Shown here: positions 28,039 to 39,627 of the stretch, in pieces | How positions within the stretch are numbered: the stretch's first letter is position 1 | Layout of the letters: the number at the start of each line of letters is the position of its first letter | Source of the DNA: Cellvibrio sp. PSBB006 | GTDB taxonomy: Bacteria > Pseudomonadota > Gammaproteobacteria > Pseudomonadales > Cellvibrionaceae | DNA: 64,000 nt | Reading direction: 5' to 3' | Assembly (NCBI RefSeq): GCF_002162135.1 | Contig: NZ_CP021382.1 | Span: 1,922,001 to 1,986,000 of the forward strand | Program-made: the position numbers and the translations under genes | Notes under the pieces: model-generated | What the model was told of the DNA's origin: nothing | Database searches by the model: none | The model's input: the letters and a program-made list of their open reading frames with translations, nothing else

Positions 28039-28074
28039 GACTTTCGAAGCACCCGTATGAAAATCATTAAAATC

Positions 28075-29973
28075 TCACAACGTAAAAGTAGCCACTTTAT
28101 CACTCAATGCACGCGAGTGATCCTCCAACACCTTCGCCCGCGCCTCGCCGGATTGCGCATCCGTCGCCAGACCATCCGCTACATGCTTGATCGCCGTCAT
28201 ATTCTTAAGCACCTCCTGCACCACATGACTTTGCTCCTCCGCCGCTGTAGCGATCTGCGAAGCCATACTACTGATCACACCGACAGCCTCATTAATTTTA
28301 TTAAGCGATTGCGATGCATTGTCCGCATTGGTCACACTGCCTGTCGCCAGCTTACGACTGTCATCCATGATCGACACCGCGTTCTGCGCTGTTGCTTGCA
28401 GTGACGAAATCATCGACTGAATCTCTTCGGTACTGGCATGCGTGCGTTGCGACAATACCCGCACCTCATCGGCAACCACTGCAAAACCGCGCCCCGGTTC
28501 ACCGGCGCGCGCGGCTTCAATGGCCGCGTTCAATGCGAGCAAATTGGTTTGTTCGGCAATGCCTTGTATCGTGGCAAGAATGCCGCTGATTTTTTGTGCG
28601 TGCTCGTTCAAATTCGAAATAACACTACCTGCCTGCTCCACCTTTTCTGCCAACACAAAAATCGAGTCGCGGGTTTTATCCACCTGGGTTTTTCCGTGTT
28701 CAGCGCTGGACACCGATTCATCAACCGAGGTGGCCGTGCGTTCCGCGTGATGCGCAATTTCCTGGGTCGCATTGGTCATTTCGGTCATGGACTCGGTCAC
28801 CATACCAATCTGTTCCTGCTGCATGCCCAGTTCACGCACTGAGTGCACCGCACGCTCCGCTGTTGAGCGCGCGTTATCGCGCAGCTCATTGGCCTGGCCG
28901 CGAATGTGTTCGACCAAGTCGTGCATGTGATCGACAAACAAATTGAAGTTCGCCGCTAATTGCCCTACTTCATCGTTCGAGGTCACTGGTAACCGACGCG
29001 ACAAATCCCCATCACCGGACGCAATTTCAGAGAGAGAATCCGAAACGTTATGTAGCGGCTGCAGTAAACGCCCGTTAAGCCAATTGATGCCAATCAACGT
29101 CGCCACCAGCAATAACAAGGTCGCCATCATTTGACCAATCAATGTGGATTGCACCGGACCCACCAGCGCTTCACGATCCAACAACATCACCAGTACCAGA
29201 TCAGAGTCAGCAACCGGGTCGGCGAAGATTTGTTTGGTGCGTCCATCAACGGTAATCAGAGTAGAGGCTTGTTGGCCTTGTAATAATTTTTCTACTGTCG
29301 ATTGGGTCAGCTCCGGCGCAACATCGGTCAGGGGTTTGTTTAACAGGCTTTGATCGCGGTGGGCGAAGACGGTGTTTTTACGGGTGGCAATAAACATTTC
29401 ACCATCGCCGGGTAATTCAATATCGCGCAATTGCTGCACGATATTATCAAGCACTACGTCCACCCCCAGGATACCCTTGATGCTGCCATCCGGGTTCAAC
29501 ACCGCGCGTCCAAGGGACACGACATTTTTACCGGTGGCGGATGCCACCGAGGGATTTTCCACGACGGTTTTGCGGGGATTTTTGGTGGCGTTGATGTACC
29601 AACTCCACACACGGGGGTCACTGTTGTCCGCCGCCATTTGCAGGTTGTTGGCATTCACCAGTGAACCGTCAGCAAAGGCGAGGAAGACATTGTCGACATC
29701 GGCCGAGATACGTAACTGCACCAGGTGCGCGTTGTAGCGACTTTCATCCGCCTCGGCGGGAAAACTTTCCAACGCTTTACCTTTGGCAGCAAACCAGTCA
29801 CCGACGTACTTGGTAAAGGTGGCTGAGATGCCTTTCACCTGTTGGGCGATGTTGGCTTCCATCTGTGTCATGGCGGAGGAGTAGGACAACCAGGCAACAG
29901 CGCAGCCAACAAGAACAAGGGATACCGCTACCGAGGCACTTATTTTTTTTCTTAATGACCATCTTGCTGACAT
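28075..29973 (-). CDS. Methyl-accepting chemotaxis protein with extracytoplasmic sensor domain
   Basis: 632 residues. A first membrane helix ([18 protein letters not shown]) precedes a periplasmic double-Cache-like sensor domain (about 33-280; the [20 protein letters not shown] and [13 protein letters not shown] segments are typical). A second helix ([18 protein letters not shown]), a HAMP segment ([16 protein letters not shown]) and the signalling domain with [20 protein letters not shown] follow. The start at 29971-29973 has GGAGG upstream; the longer frame lacks it. It transmits ligand binding to CheA. The ligand is unknown; double-Cache receptors often bind amino acids or small acids. Confidence 0.93.
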   Translation of the reverse strand: MSARWSLRKKISASVAVSLVLVGCAVAWLSYSSAMTQMEANIAQQVKGISATFTKYVGDWFAAKGKALESFPAEADESRYNAHLVQLRISADVDNVFLAFADGSLVNANNLQMAADNSDPRVWSWYINATKNPRKTVVENPSVASATGKNVVSLGRAVLNPDGSIKGILGVDVVLDNIVQQLRDIELPGDGEMFIATRKNTVFAHRDQSLLNKPLTDVAPELTQSTVEKLLQGQQASTLITVDGRTKQIFADPVADSDLVLVMLLDREALVGPVQSTLIGQMMATLLLLVATLIGINWLNGRLLQPLHNVSDSLSEIASGDGDLSRRLPVTSNDEVGQLAANFNLFVDHMHDLVEHIRGQANELRDNARSTAERAVHSVRELGMQQEQIGMVTESMTEMTNATQEIAHHAERTATSVDESVSSAEHGKTQVDKTRDSIFVLAEKVEQAGSVISNLNEHAQKISGILATIQGIAEQTNLLALNAAIEAARAGEPGRGFAVVADEVRVLSQRTHASTEEIQSMISSLQATAQNAVSIMDDSRKLATGSVTNADNASQSLNKINEAVGVISSMASQIATAAEEQSHVVQEVLKNMTAIKHVADGLATDAQSGEARAKVLEDHSRALSDKVATFTL

Positions 29974-30267
29974 ACAGCCTCCAACAGTGCGCTTTAGAAG
30001 CCTCTCGTTAGTCATGAGCGGCTGATTATTATGTTGTTTTGACTTTTATGGGTGCCGGTCTGGTGGACCGGTTATTTAATTAATAGTCTATTTTGGTAAA
30101 AGTTTTGCCCTTATTAGAACAAATCCTTTTAAACATAATTTTTATCACTAAAAACGCGGGGCTTTTATTCAGCATAGCAAAGCTTTTGCATGAAGATTAA
30201 TGTGCCAGCAAAAATTTACCGTCTTTTTGTCTACAGCATGATGGTTTACTGAATGTGCGCTTGGCAC

Positions 30268-31749
30268 CTACTGAACACGTTTGATCAGGCTATCGGCATA
30301 GTTCGCCAAATCCTTTAGCAGCTGCCGCTGGGACGTCGTCAGCTCCTCTGCCGACAGCTCTGCCATACGTTGCTGGAATTGGTCCCACACGATACCGGCT
30401 CCAGCCTCGGGATTGGTGAGGCGCCAGCGACAAAACTCACGCCAGCGTTGTGACTCTGTGGGGTTCAAACTGGAAGGGAAATTGCGCGCGCGATAGCGAA
30501 ATAACAGTTCCGCTAATCGCGTGTCTTTGAAGGGCAAACTTGCTGTGGCCAGATCTTGCGCTGACATAGCGCGAATCTTCTGCATCAGGCGTTTGTCATG
30601 GTCATCAAAAAAACCACCGCTGTAGAGCATCTGCTCCGGATCGCTCTGCTCGGCAAATACCTGTTCGCCATATAACGCCATTAACTTGCCACGTAGCGCC
30701 TGCTGTTCCTGGAGCGTCAGGTTAACGAGTACTTGCCAATGGCGTTCGTTTGCACCGCGATCAAGTCCCAGACGCTGTGCTGTGGCTTCATCCAGCATAT
30801 TAGGGGGCAACAGCATGGGCGTCTTGTTGAGGTGGACTTCCTTTAATGCCAACCGCTCCTCACCCTCTGCCAGGTCTTCACGGCGGACAAACAACCGTCG
30901 CCGCAAGGCATCAACCGGCAGACGCAGCAAATCACTCGGGTCAGATGCCAGGTTGAACACGATAACGCTGTTTTTGTTTGTCGGATGGAATGCCAGGGGC
31001 ACCACCAGCGCCGCGTTGCCGTTTTCATTGGGAAATTTGGACGAAATGTGCAGTATCGGTTTGCACTCATCAATGTTGATAAGGTTGCCGGCAAAGCGTT
31101 TATCGCGCAGCCGATAAGCGTAGTCATAGAGTTTCGGCTGCTTTTCCTTGATCAGACGAGCGATAGCGATGGTAGCGAGCACGTCGGAGAGCGCATCGTG
31201 GGCCGCTTCATGGTTCAGATTATTGGCAGCGGTCAGCATCTCCAGCCGAAAACACGGGCGGCCATCCTCGTAATCGGGCCACTGGATACCCTCGGGCCGC
31301 AGGGCGCGGGTCATGCGCACCATATCGATGATGTCCCAGCGCGAATTGCCGTTGCGCCACTCGCGCTCATAGGGATCATAGAAATTGCGGTAGAGCGCGT
31401 AGCGCGTGACTTCATCGTCGAAGCGAATCGAGTTATAACCCACGCCGCAGGTACCCGGTTCACCCAACTCGGCGGCGATGGCAGCAACGAATTGATGCTC
31501 CGGCACGCCTTTCTCCAGAGCGACTTGCGGCGTCAGTCCGGTGATCAGGCAGGCATCGGGCTTGGGCAGGCAATCCGGCGCCGGTTGGCAGTAGAGCATC
31601 AGCGGCTCGCCGATGATATTGAGGTCCTCATCGGTGCGCACTCCCGCAAACTGCGACGGGCGATCCCGGGCAGGCACTTCACCCCAGGTTTCATAGTCAT
31701 GCCAGTAGAGGGTGTTGGACTGGGTTTTCGATGGGTTGTTAGTATTCAC
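30268..31749 (-). CDS. sbcB: Exodeoxyribonuclease I
   Basis: 493 residues. This 3'-to-5' single-strand exonuclease acts in recombination and mismatch repair. The DEDD exonuclease motif I is LYWHDYETWGEVPARD, motif II is GVGYNSIRFDDEV and motif III is NHEAAHDALSDV; an SH3-like and a helical domain complete it. The conserved start follows a GTG at 31747-31749 with AGGAG upstream; the ATG 26 codons earlier adds a stretch not in the family. A long AT-rich gap of 294 bp separates it from the chemoreceptor. Confidence 0.94.
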   Translation of the reverse strand: MNTNNPSKTQSNTLYWHDYETWGEVPARDRPSQFAGVRTDEDLNIIGEPLMLYCQPAPDCLPKPDACLITGLTPQVALEKGVPEHQFVAAIAAELGEPGTCGVGYNSIRFDDEVTRYALYRNFYDPYEREWRNGNSRWDIIDMVRMTRALRPEGIQWPDYEDGRPCFRLEMLTAANNLNHEAAHDALSDVLATIAIARLIKEKQPKLYDYAYRLRDKRFAGNLINIDECKPILHISSKFPNENGNAALVVPLAFHPTNKNSVIVFNLASDPSDLLRLPVDALRRRLFVRREDLAEGEERLALKEVHLNKTPMLLPPNMLDEATAQRLGLDRGANERHWQVLVNLTLQEQQALRGKLMALYGEQVFAEQSDPEQMLYSGGFFDDHDKRLMQKIRAMSAQDLATASLPFKDTRLAELLFRYRARNFPSSLNPTESQRWREFCRWRLTNPEAGAGIVWDQFQQRMAELSAEELTTSQRQLLKDLANYADSLIKRVQ

Positions 31750-31880
31750 GTGGCCCCGGCTCCTGTTCCTTCGATGGCGCCACTGTAACATTCCAGCCCA
31801 AAATAAAAACCCGAAGTGCTTGGTCACGCAAAAGCAATTGCATATACTGCGGCCCGGGTTAACAGCTGACAGAGATTGCC

Positions 31881-32510
31881 ATGACTGATTTGAACCATCT
31901 TTTCGAAAACAACGCCCGCTGGGCGGAAAAAATCCAGAAAGAACAACCCGGTTTCTTTGAAGCCCTCGCCAAACAACAAGCCCCTGAGTATCTATGGATA
32001 GGTTGTTCCGACAGCCGCGTCCCCGCCAACGAAATTGTTGATCTCATGCCCGGTGAACTCTTCGTGCACCGCAATGTGGCCAACATTGTGATCCACACGG
32101 ATTTGAACTGCATGTCCGTTATGCAGTTTGCGGTGGAGTTCCTCAAGGTGAAACACATCATGGTCACCGGTCACTACGGCTGCGGTGGTGTGAAAGCCGC
32201 TCTGGAAGGACGCCAGTTGGGATTGGTGGATTATTGGGTGCGCGCTATCCGCGACGTGTATTACACCCATAAGGAATTGATCGACGGTATCGGTGATCCC
32301 ACTGAACAGCTCAATCAATTATGTGAGCTAAACGTCAAGCAGCAGGTAGCGAATGTATCGCATACCAATATTATTCAAAATGCCTGGAAACGCGGGCAGG
32401 AACTGACCATTCACGGTTGGATCTACGGTATCCACGACGGCCGGGTGCGCAACTTGATGGAGCCGATCAGCTCTGTTGATCAAGTGCCTGAGCAGTATCG
32501 GGTGTATTGA
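31881..32510 (+). CDS. can: Beta-class carbonic anhydrase
   Basis: 209 residues. It interconverts carbon dioxide and bicarbonate in the cytoplasm. Zinc ligands Cys42, His98 and Cys101 and the Asp44/Arg46 dyad (GCSDSRVPANEI; VTGHYGCGGV) are present. It is divergent from sbcB with 131 bp between and has a strong terminator downstream. Confidence 0.97.
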   Translation: MTDLNHLFENNARWAEKIQKEQPGFFEALAKQQAPEYLWIGCSDSRVPANEIVDLMPGELFVHRNVANIVIHTDLNCMSVMQFAVEFLKVKHIMVTGHYGCGGVKAALEGRQLGLVDYWVRAIRDVYYTHKELIDGIGDPTEQLNQLCELNVKQQVANVSHTNIIQNAWKRGQELTIHGWIYGIHDGRVRNLMEPISSVDQVPEQYRVY

Positions 32511-32528
32511 TTTAATACGCTTCTGAAT

Positions 32529-32562
32529 AAATGCCCGTGATTAATGACGGGCATTTATTTTT
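32529..32562. terminator. Bidirectional terminator, can / phhB
   Basis: AAATGCCCGT pairs with ACGGGCATTT over 10 bp, followed by ATTTTT on the plus strand. It ends the can transcript; it overlaps the end of the convergent phhB gene. Confidence 0.8.
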
Positions 32563-32926
32563 CCCAATCCCGCGCTTCATACAAACGCTCTGTCTTGGCT
32601 GCCATCACAAAATCATTTCGATGCAAGCCTTTGATCTTGTGCGTCCACCATTCAACACGAACATTGCCCCATTCCGTCAATAGGGCCGGGTGGTGATTCA
32701 TACTTTCCGCAAGACGCCCCACCAAATTGGTGAACGCCAACGCCTGGAAGAAATTTTTAAAGGTGTATTCACGCACCAACAGCGGAATGTCCTCTCGCCG
32801 AATAACCTGCCACTGCGGGATTTCCTCTTGCAGATCATGGATTTCTTTTTCCGTCAGGCGTGGCGCATCGGCGCGACAGGCTTCGCAGATTTCATCGGCG
32901 ATCGGTTTATGGGAAGTCGAATTCAT
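32555..32926 (-). CDS. phhB: Pterin-4a-carbinolamine dehydratase
   Basis: 123 residues, slightly long for the family because of an N-terminal extension with two cysteines (EICEACRADAP). It recycles the pterin cofactor of aromatic amino-acid hydroxylases. The active-site block ESMNHHPALLTEWGNV and WWTHKIKGLHRND are present. No phenylalanine hydroxylase lies nearby in the window, so the partner is elsewhere or the role is folate-linked. Confidence 0.93.
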   Translation of the reverse strand: MNSTSHKPIADEICEACRADAPRLTEKEIHDLQEEIPQWQVIRREDIPLLVREYTFKNFFQALAFTNLVGRLAESMNHHPALLTEWGNVRVEWWTHKIKGLHRNDFVMAAKTERLYEARDWEK

Positions 32927-33035
32927 TGAAGCCCCCTTTCGTTAGGTATTCATGATGTTTGCAGTGACAGATGCCTTGGGTTGGACTGCATACCCCTGAA
33001 AGAGTTTGGTATAGCGGTAGAATCAGCAGTGGCAT

Positions 33036-33065
33036 AAAAAAGCCGGAATAAAATCCGGCTTTTTT
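33036..33065. terminator. Terminator after fumarase
   Basis: AAAAAAGCCGGA pairs with TCCGGCTTTTTT across a six-base loop; it has runs of A and T on both sides, so it works on either strand. It lies 24 bp after the stop of the minus-strand fumarase gene. Confidence 0.85.
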
Positions 33066-33088
33066 ATGCATTGGGAAAGTTTGATGCC

Positions 33089-34609
33089 TTATACGATATT
33101 GACCACACCCTCTTCGATCTTCGCTTTCCAGACCTGCGGGCCGGTAATGTGTACCGATTCACCCCGGGAATCCACCGCAACCGTCACTGGCATATCCTTA
33201 ACGTCAAACTCGTAGATGGCCTCCATACCCAGTTCCGGAAAGCCCAGTACTTTGGAGGATTTGATCGCCTGGGCCACCAGATAGGCAGCACCACCCACAG
33301 CCATCAGATACACCGATTGATGATCGCGAATGGCATCAATGGCGGCGGGGCCGCGTTCCGATTTGCCGATCATGCCCAGCAAGCCGGTTTTTTCCAGCAT
33401 GGTGCGGGTGAATTTGTCCATCCGCGTAGCGGTAGTGGGGCCCGCCGGCCCAACAACTTCATCACGCACCGGATCAACCGGGCCAACGTAATAGATAAAG
33501 CGGCCTTTCAGGTCCACCGGCAAGGGTTCGCCTTTCGCCAACAAGTCAGTCATCTTCTTATGGGCGGCATCGCGACCGGTCAGCATCTTGCCAGACAGCA
33601 AGATCGTCTCGCCGGTTTTCCAGGTTTGCACCTCTTCCGGAGTTAGGGTATCCAGGTTAACGCGACGCACACCCTCGCCGACTTCCCAGGAAATGTCCGG
33701 ATAATCTTCCAGCGACGGCGGGGTTTGCAATGCCGGACCTGAGCCATCCAGTGTGAAATGCGCGTGACGGGTAGCGGCGCAGTTGGGGATGATGGCGACG
33801 GCTTTGTTGGCGGCATGGGTCGGGTAATCCTTGACCTTCACATCCAGCACCGTGGTTAAACCACCCAGGCCCTGGGCGCCGATACCGAGGCGATTCACCT
33901 TGTCATAGAGCTCAATGCGCAACTCTTCCGCGCGATTGCTGGCACCGCGCGCCTGTAGCGCCTGGATATCCACCGGATCAAGCAGCGCTTCTTTGGCCAG
34001 CAACATCGCTTTTTCCGCCGTGCCGCCAATACCGATACCGAGCATACCCGGCGGGCACCAGCCAGCGCCCATCTTGGGCACCATCTCCAACACCCAATCC
34101 ACGACTGAATCCGAGGGATTGAGCATCGCGAATTTGGTCTTGGCTTCAGAACCGCCGCCCTTGGCCGCTACGTGCACATCTACTGTGTTGCCGGGGACGA
34201 TGTTGTAGTGGATCACTGCCGGGGTATTGTCGCCGGTATTTTTACGAGCGCCGTCCGGGTCCGCCAGAATGGAGGCACGTAAAACGTTATCGGGTTGCAT
34301 ATAGGCGCGGCGCACACCTTCGTTGACCATGTCGGTCAGACTCATTTGCGCATCCCATTGCACATCCATACCCACAGTCACGAAAACGGTAACGATACCT
34401 GTGTCCTGGCAAATCGGGCGATGGCCGATGGCGCACATACGGGAATTGATCAGGATTTGCGCCATAGCGTCTTTGGCGGCTTGGTTCGCTTCGCGTTCAT
34501 AGGCCTGATGAACGGCCTGGATAAAATCGACGGGGTGATAATAAGAGATGAATTGCAGCGCATCGGCAACGCTGTCGATCAGGTCTTGCTGACGAATCAC
34601 GGTTGGCAT
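33089..34609 (-). CDS. fumA: Fumarate hydratase, class I (iron-sulfur)
   Basis: 506 residues, the single-chain class I form. It hydrates fumarate to malate in the citric acid cycle with an oxygen-labile [4Fe-4S] cluster. Cluster cysteine candidates are in HRPICQDTGIVTVF, MGAGWCPPGMLGIGIGGTAE and IIPNCAATRHAHF; the C-terminal beta domain includes TTATRMDKFTRTML. Sequence alone does not separate fumA from fumB; the symbol denotes the class. Confidence 0.93.
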   Translation of the reverse strand: MPTVIRQQDLIDSVADALQFISYYHPVDFIQAVHQAYEREANQAAKDAMAQILINSRMCAIGHRPICQDTGIVTVFVTVGMDVQWDAQMSLTDMVNEGVRRAYMQPDNVLRASILADPDGARKNTGDNTPAVIHYNIVPGNTVDVHVAAKGGGSEAKTKFAMLNPSDSVVDWVLEMVPKMGAGWCPPGMLGIGIGGTAEKAMLLAKEALLDPVDIQALQARGASNRAEELRIELYDKVNRLGIGAQGLGGLTTVLDVKVKDYPTHAANKAVAIIPNCAATRHAHFTLDGSGPALQTPPSLEDYPDISWEVGEGVRRVNLDTLTPEEVQTWKTGETILLSGKMLTGRDAAHKKMTDLLAKGEPLPVDLKGRFIYYVGPVDPVRDEVVGPAGPTTATRMDKFTRTMLEKTGLLGMIGKSERGPAAIDAIRDHQSVYLMAVGGAAYLVAQAIKSSKVLGFPELGMEAIYEFDVKDMPVTVAVDSRGESVHITGPQVWKAKIEEGVVNIV

Positions 34610-34759
34610 AGCAGTTTCTCTGTTAACTGTGTGCGTGAGCTCGATATCAACTCAACGCGGCAGGTTGAAGCTCTGAGGGCTTTTTGGGATGGAATTCGGG
34701 CGGCAATTCTACACCAACATAAACAGAATGATGTAGCAAGGTATCCGTCCATGCACCAT

Positions 34760-34791
34760 AAAAAAGGCCGGAAAACGTGAATTTTCCGGCC
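34760..34791 (-). terminator. Terminator after the coiled-coil gene
   Basis: On the minus strand GGCCGGAAAA, a six-base loop and TTTTCCGGCC are followed by a run of T (complement of 34760-34765). It lies 26 bp beyond the stop of the gene at 34818-35588. Confidence 0.85.
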
Positions 34792-34817
34792 TCTCATAAG
34801 GATTTTCTGCTTGCTGA

Positions 34818-35588
34818 TCAGTTCGCGGGGGCCGCGCCGATGCGCTGCTTGAGCTCCAGGATATCGCGATTGATCGTGCGACGGTAAGCGTCGATAGCCG
34901 CGATAGCCTCCTCGTTGGTACGAACCTTTTGCTGCAGTGCCTGCAACGAACTCAGCTGGCCGTCTACCCGGTCAACCTGTTCGGTAAAATCCTGCAAACG
35001 CTTGCCCTGCTCTGCAATGCTGAGGACGGCTGAATCAATCTTGGCTATGGCATCGTCAACTGCCGCTTTATTGGCCGCCAACTGCGTATTGAGGCTAGCT
35101 GCCGTGGCGTTGGCTTCACTCGCATCTTTTTTGGCAGCGGCCAACTCTTTGGCCAGACTGGCGATATTTTCTTTATTGGCGGCAATCGCCTTGCGGTTTA
35201 CATCATTCGAAATACCCCACAATTTGCGGATCTCTGAGTCTACCCACTTAAGCTTGGCATCCACCTGCGTAAGCGATTGGCTGGATTCGTCCGAGGTTAC
35301 GCTCAAACGCCCTTCCAGATCAGCAATACGGGCCTCAGCCTGCTGCAGCAGAGCCTGGGCCTCCGTTAATTTCCAACCAAAGAAGCCCCCGATAGCCACA
35401 CCAGCCAATGCCAGCAAGAGCGCGATGATTGCTAGTGGACTGGTGCCTGATGACGGAGCTGGCGCGGGAGCCGCAGGCGTCTGTGGGCGAGAGGGTCGAG
35501 AGGTATCTACCGCTGCACGGCGCGTGATAGGTTCATCGCGCTCGGGTACAGAGGCATGACCAGACAAGGTTGGTTCTTTACGTTCCAT
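34818..35588 (-). CDS. Hypothetical single-pass membrane protein with periplasmic coiled coil
   Basis: 256 residues with no family I recognise. The cytoplasmic N terminus (1-50) is rich in Pro, Ala and Arg. One membrane helix (SPLAIIALLLALAGVAIGGF) follows, then about 170 residues of Ala/Lys/Glu-rich heptad coiled coil (KENIASLAKELAAAKKDASE and similar). It contains no cysteine. The layout resembles cell-division or wall-associated coiled-coil proteins, but there is no sequence evidence for a role. It has its own terminator. Confidence 0.75.
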   Translation of the reverse strand: MERKEPTLSGHASVPERDEPITRRAAVDTSRPSRPQTPAAPAPAPSSGTSPLAIIALLLALAGVAIGGFFGWKLTEAQALLQQAEARIADLEGRLSVTSDESSQSLTQVDAKLKWVDSEIRKLWGISNDVNRKAIAANKENIASLAKELAAAKKDASEANATAASLNTQLAANKAAVDDAIAKIDSAVLSIAEQGKRLQDFTEQVDRVDGQLSSLQALQQKVRTNEEAIAAIDAYRRTINRDILELKQRIGAAPAN

Positions 35589-35773
35589 AATCTGCGATTA
35601 CCCGGGGGAAACTGATGATGAAGCCCGCCAATAGCAGCAAGCCAAATAAAGGCTGCATTTTATAGCAGGTATGGCGGGGGAAAAAAAGTTGAACGACAAA
35701 TTACATATCAGGATGTTAACTGGTAATACCCTATATTTACCGCCGTAAGACACTGACGACACAGTCTGGTTGC

Positions 35774-35805
35774 AAAAAAAATCAGGCCCGAAAGCCTGAT
35801 TTTTT
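35774..35805 (-). terminator. Terminator after sodB
   Basis: ATCAGGC pairs with GCCTGAT around a six-base loop, with A and T tracts on both sides; it lies 17 bp after the sodB stop. Confidence 0.88.
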
Positions 35806-35821
35806 ATCACACCCGAAACGC

Positions 35822-36406
35822 TTATTCAGCGTATTTGGCGTTAACAAATTCCCAGTTAACCAAAGACCAGAAAGCATTCAGGTAATTGGGACGAGAATTG
35901 CGATAGTCAATGTAGTACGCATGCTCCCACACATCCACTGTCAGGATGGCTTTGACAGAAGCGTCTGTCAGCGGAGTTTGCGCATTGCTGGTGTTAACGA
36001 TAGCTACACTGCCATCGGCTTTCTTTACCAACCAGGTCCAGGCAGAACCAAAATTATTGATAGCCGAGTTGGTGAACTCTTCCTTGAACTTATCGAAGGA
36101 GCCAAATGCCTTGTTGATGGCTTCAGCTACGGCACCGGTGGCTTCGCCGCCGCCATTAGGGCTCAGGCAATTCCAATAGAAGGTGTGGTTCCATATTTGT
36201 GCAGCGTTGTTGAATACGCCACCGGAAGAAGTCTTGATGATGTCTTCCAGGCTCTTGCCTTCGTACTCGGTACCGGGAACCAAGCCATTCAACTTGTCCA
36301 CGTAGGTTTTGTGGTGTTTACCGTAATGGTATTCCAGGGTCTCGGCAGAGATGTGCGGAGCCAAGGCATCTTTTGCGTAAGGAAGTGCAGGTAATTCAAA
36401 AGCCAT
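35822..36406 (-). CDS. sodB: Superoxide dismutase (iron type)
   Basis: 194 residues. It disproportionates superoxide in the cytoplasm. Metal-site segments are ETLEYHYGKHHKTYV, WNHTFYWNCL and the DVWEHAYYIDYRN signature. The Gly/Gln pattern (AQIWNHTFYW and FGSAWTWLV) points to iron rather than manganese. An AAGGAG site is spaced 7 bp before the ATG at 36404-36406; an ATG two codons earlier is too close to it. Confidence 0.96.
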   Translation of the reverse strand: MAFELPALPYAKDALAPHISAETLEYHYGKHHKTYVDKLNGLVPGTEYEGKSLEDIIKTSSGGVFNNAAQIWNHTFYWNCLSPNGGGEATGAVAEAINKAFGSFDKFKEEFTNSAINNFGSAWTWLVKKADGSVAIVNTSNAQTPLTDASVKAILTVDVWEHAYYIDYRNSRPNYLNAFWSLVNWEFVNAKYAE

Positions 36407-36537
36407 AATCATTCTCCTTAAGAAGACGTAATCTCAAAATTTCACTTAGCGATTGGCCAAGCACACGAATGTCGCAAAGCGCCAGTTTACAAAGGGCGTA
36501 AAGCCTGCTGGCTGTTAGAATTTTTCTGGAAACGAAA

Positions 36538-36555
36538 GCGGCCCCGAAGGGCCGC
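36538..36555 (-). terminator. UUCG hairpin after groEL
   Basis: On the minus strand GCGGCCC, loop TTCG, GGGCCGC: an extra-stable tetraloop hairpin followed by a T-rich but broken run. It lies about 100 bp beyond the groEL stop. Confidence 0.65.
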
Positions 36556-36655
36556 CAGTATAACTCACTTCTGTTGCTCGTTAATGCCAGTCCATACGGG
36601 TTTGTATGACACAGCACTCACGGCAGAAGACAGCGAATTAATGCTCATGGGCAAA

Positions 36656-38314
<1,659 letters not shown>

Positions 38315-38357
38315 TCAAATTCGTTCAACAGAGGGTTTGTGACAGGCAAGGAGCGGT

Positions 38358-38648
38358 TTACAACAGCACAGCCTTGATGTCGCTTTCGTTGAGGATGACC
38401 AGCTCTTCGCCGTCGATTTCAATCGTGTCGCTACCGGCATATTTGCCGAACACCACCACATCACCCACTTTCACGTCCAACGGACGCAATTCACCACTTG
38501 CCAATACACGGCCATTACCCACGGCCAAGACTTCGCCCTGGTTTGGCTTTTCTTTTGCAGAACCGGGCAGAACGATACCGCCAGCGGTTTTTTTCTCTTC
38601 TTCTTTGCGGCGAACCACAACACGGTCATGTAAAGGACGAATTTTCAT
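38358..38648 (-). CDS. groES: Co-chaperonin GroES (Hsp10)
   Basis: 96 residues: [14 protein letters not shown] start, mobile loop [17 protein letters not shown], and the conserved VVFGKYAG segment. It caps GroEL. First gene of the operon; a heat-shock-like promoter lies just upstream. Confidence 0.99.
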   Translation of the reverse strand: MKIRPLHDRVVVRRKEEEKKTAGGIVLPGSAKEKPNQGEVLAVGNGRVLASGELRPLDVKVGDVVVFGKYAGSDTIEIDGEELVILNESDIKAVLL

Positions 38649-38712
38649 GAGCTCATTTCTCCAACAAGCAGTTAAACACGGAAATTTAGCCGGGATTCCC
38701 CCGAGTGATTGC

Positions 38713-38745
38713 CTATATAGCGACAGTGTCAGCTATTTCAAGGGG
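38713..38745 (-). promoter_or_regulatory. Sigma-32-like promoter of groESL
   Basis: On the minus strand CCCCTTGAAA (about 38736-38745) is a close match to the sigma-32 -35 element. About 16 bp later CTATATAG (38713-38720) fills the -10 position. That gives a leader of roughly 60 nt before groES. The -10 is a weaker match than the CCCCAT-type consensus. Confidence 0.6.
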
Positions 38746-39627
38746 TAAATTCCCGGTGAAAAGAGACTGAAAACTGCCACCAGAACCACCTGGCCAACTT
38801 ACTGCGAAAGCCGGTCAGGCAGCGGTAAAGCAGTGCCCCAGAAGTGGGGTTCAGCAGCGGGATTTCAACTGCCTTGATACAAATAAAGTTACTTCCTGCC
38901 ATGCCATTACTCATCGCTTGAAGAACTGGCGAAAAAACAGACAGAAAATCCGCCCACCCTCCCGGTGCGAAGCATCCGGCCAACCCAGCAATATGGCGCA
39001 AAAATCATTAATTGGGTGTGCAGCTACCTTCACCCGTGGCAGTTTTTGTCCCTGGACATTGATCACGGGGCGTCCCACTTTTCTGTTGGCTCATCAAAAA
39101 TAGTGGCAAGTGCATCTGAACACACCTACACCGGTTTTAGAAAAACAGATAATTTTTTCTATCTCATTCTATGGCTGAGGTCGTGTGCTCTGGTAACACT
39201 TCACTTCCGAAGGTAACTGTGAATCACACCACTCTATGACTTCTGTCACATTGCGTCGTTTTTAAACAGCCAAAACTTCTATAAAGAATGGCTGAAATTA
39301 TTTTTACCACTTTATTCGCAATCCAATAATTTCCGCTCCCACTTTCCACTTTAAAGTGGGAGTCCGGCGGTATTGCGAAAGATTTTTTTTTGTCCAATCA
39401 TCAGCAAGTTTGCTGAATAGCAAGCCTTGTTTGCTCCGCAGATTTTCCGGTTCTTGTAAGTTGTCCCAGAGCCTTCCTGTTATCAAAACACCGTCCAGCA
39501 AGGATGTTTTTCTGTCTCGACACGGGATTTATGTCGTGCCGTGCGCGGTGTGTTTTTATAAAAAGCAATGATTCGGTCGTAAAGATTTCGAGGTAGAAAA
39601 ATTAACCCATAGAGGAGCCCGAGAAAG
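38746..39627. other. Gene-free region between groES and the thaumatin-like gene
   Basis: About 880 bp with no open frame that looks coding; three frames of 60-90 codons have no recognisable sequence. It contains a perfect 10-bp inverted repeat at 39336-39362 (CTCCCACTTT and complement, seven-base loop). The last few hundred bases probably hold the promoter and leader of the secreted protein gene at 39628. Nothing else was recognised. Confidence 0.5.

Noticed and set aside
38738..39001. Small minus-strand frame upstream of groES
   Set aside because: It overlaps the groESL promoter and has no recognisable protein features.
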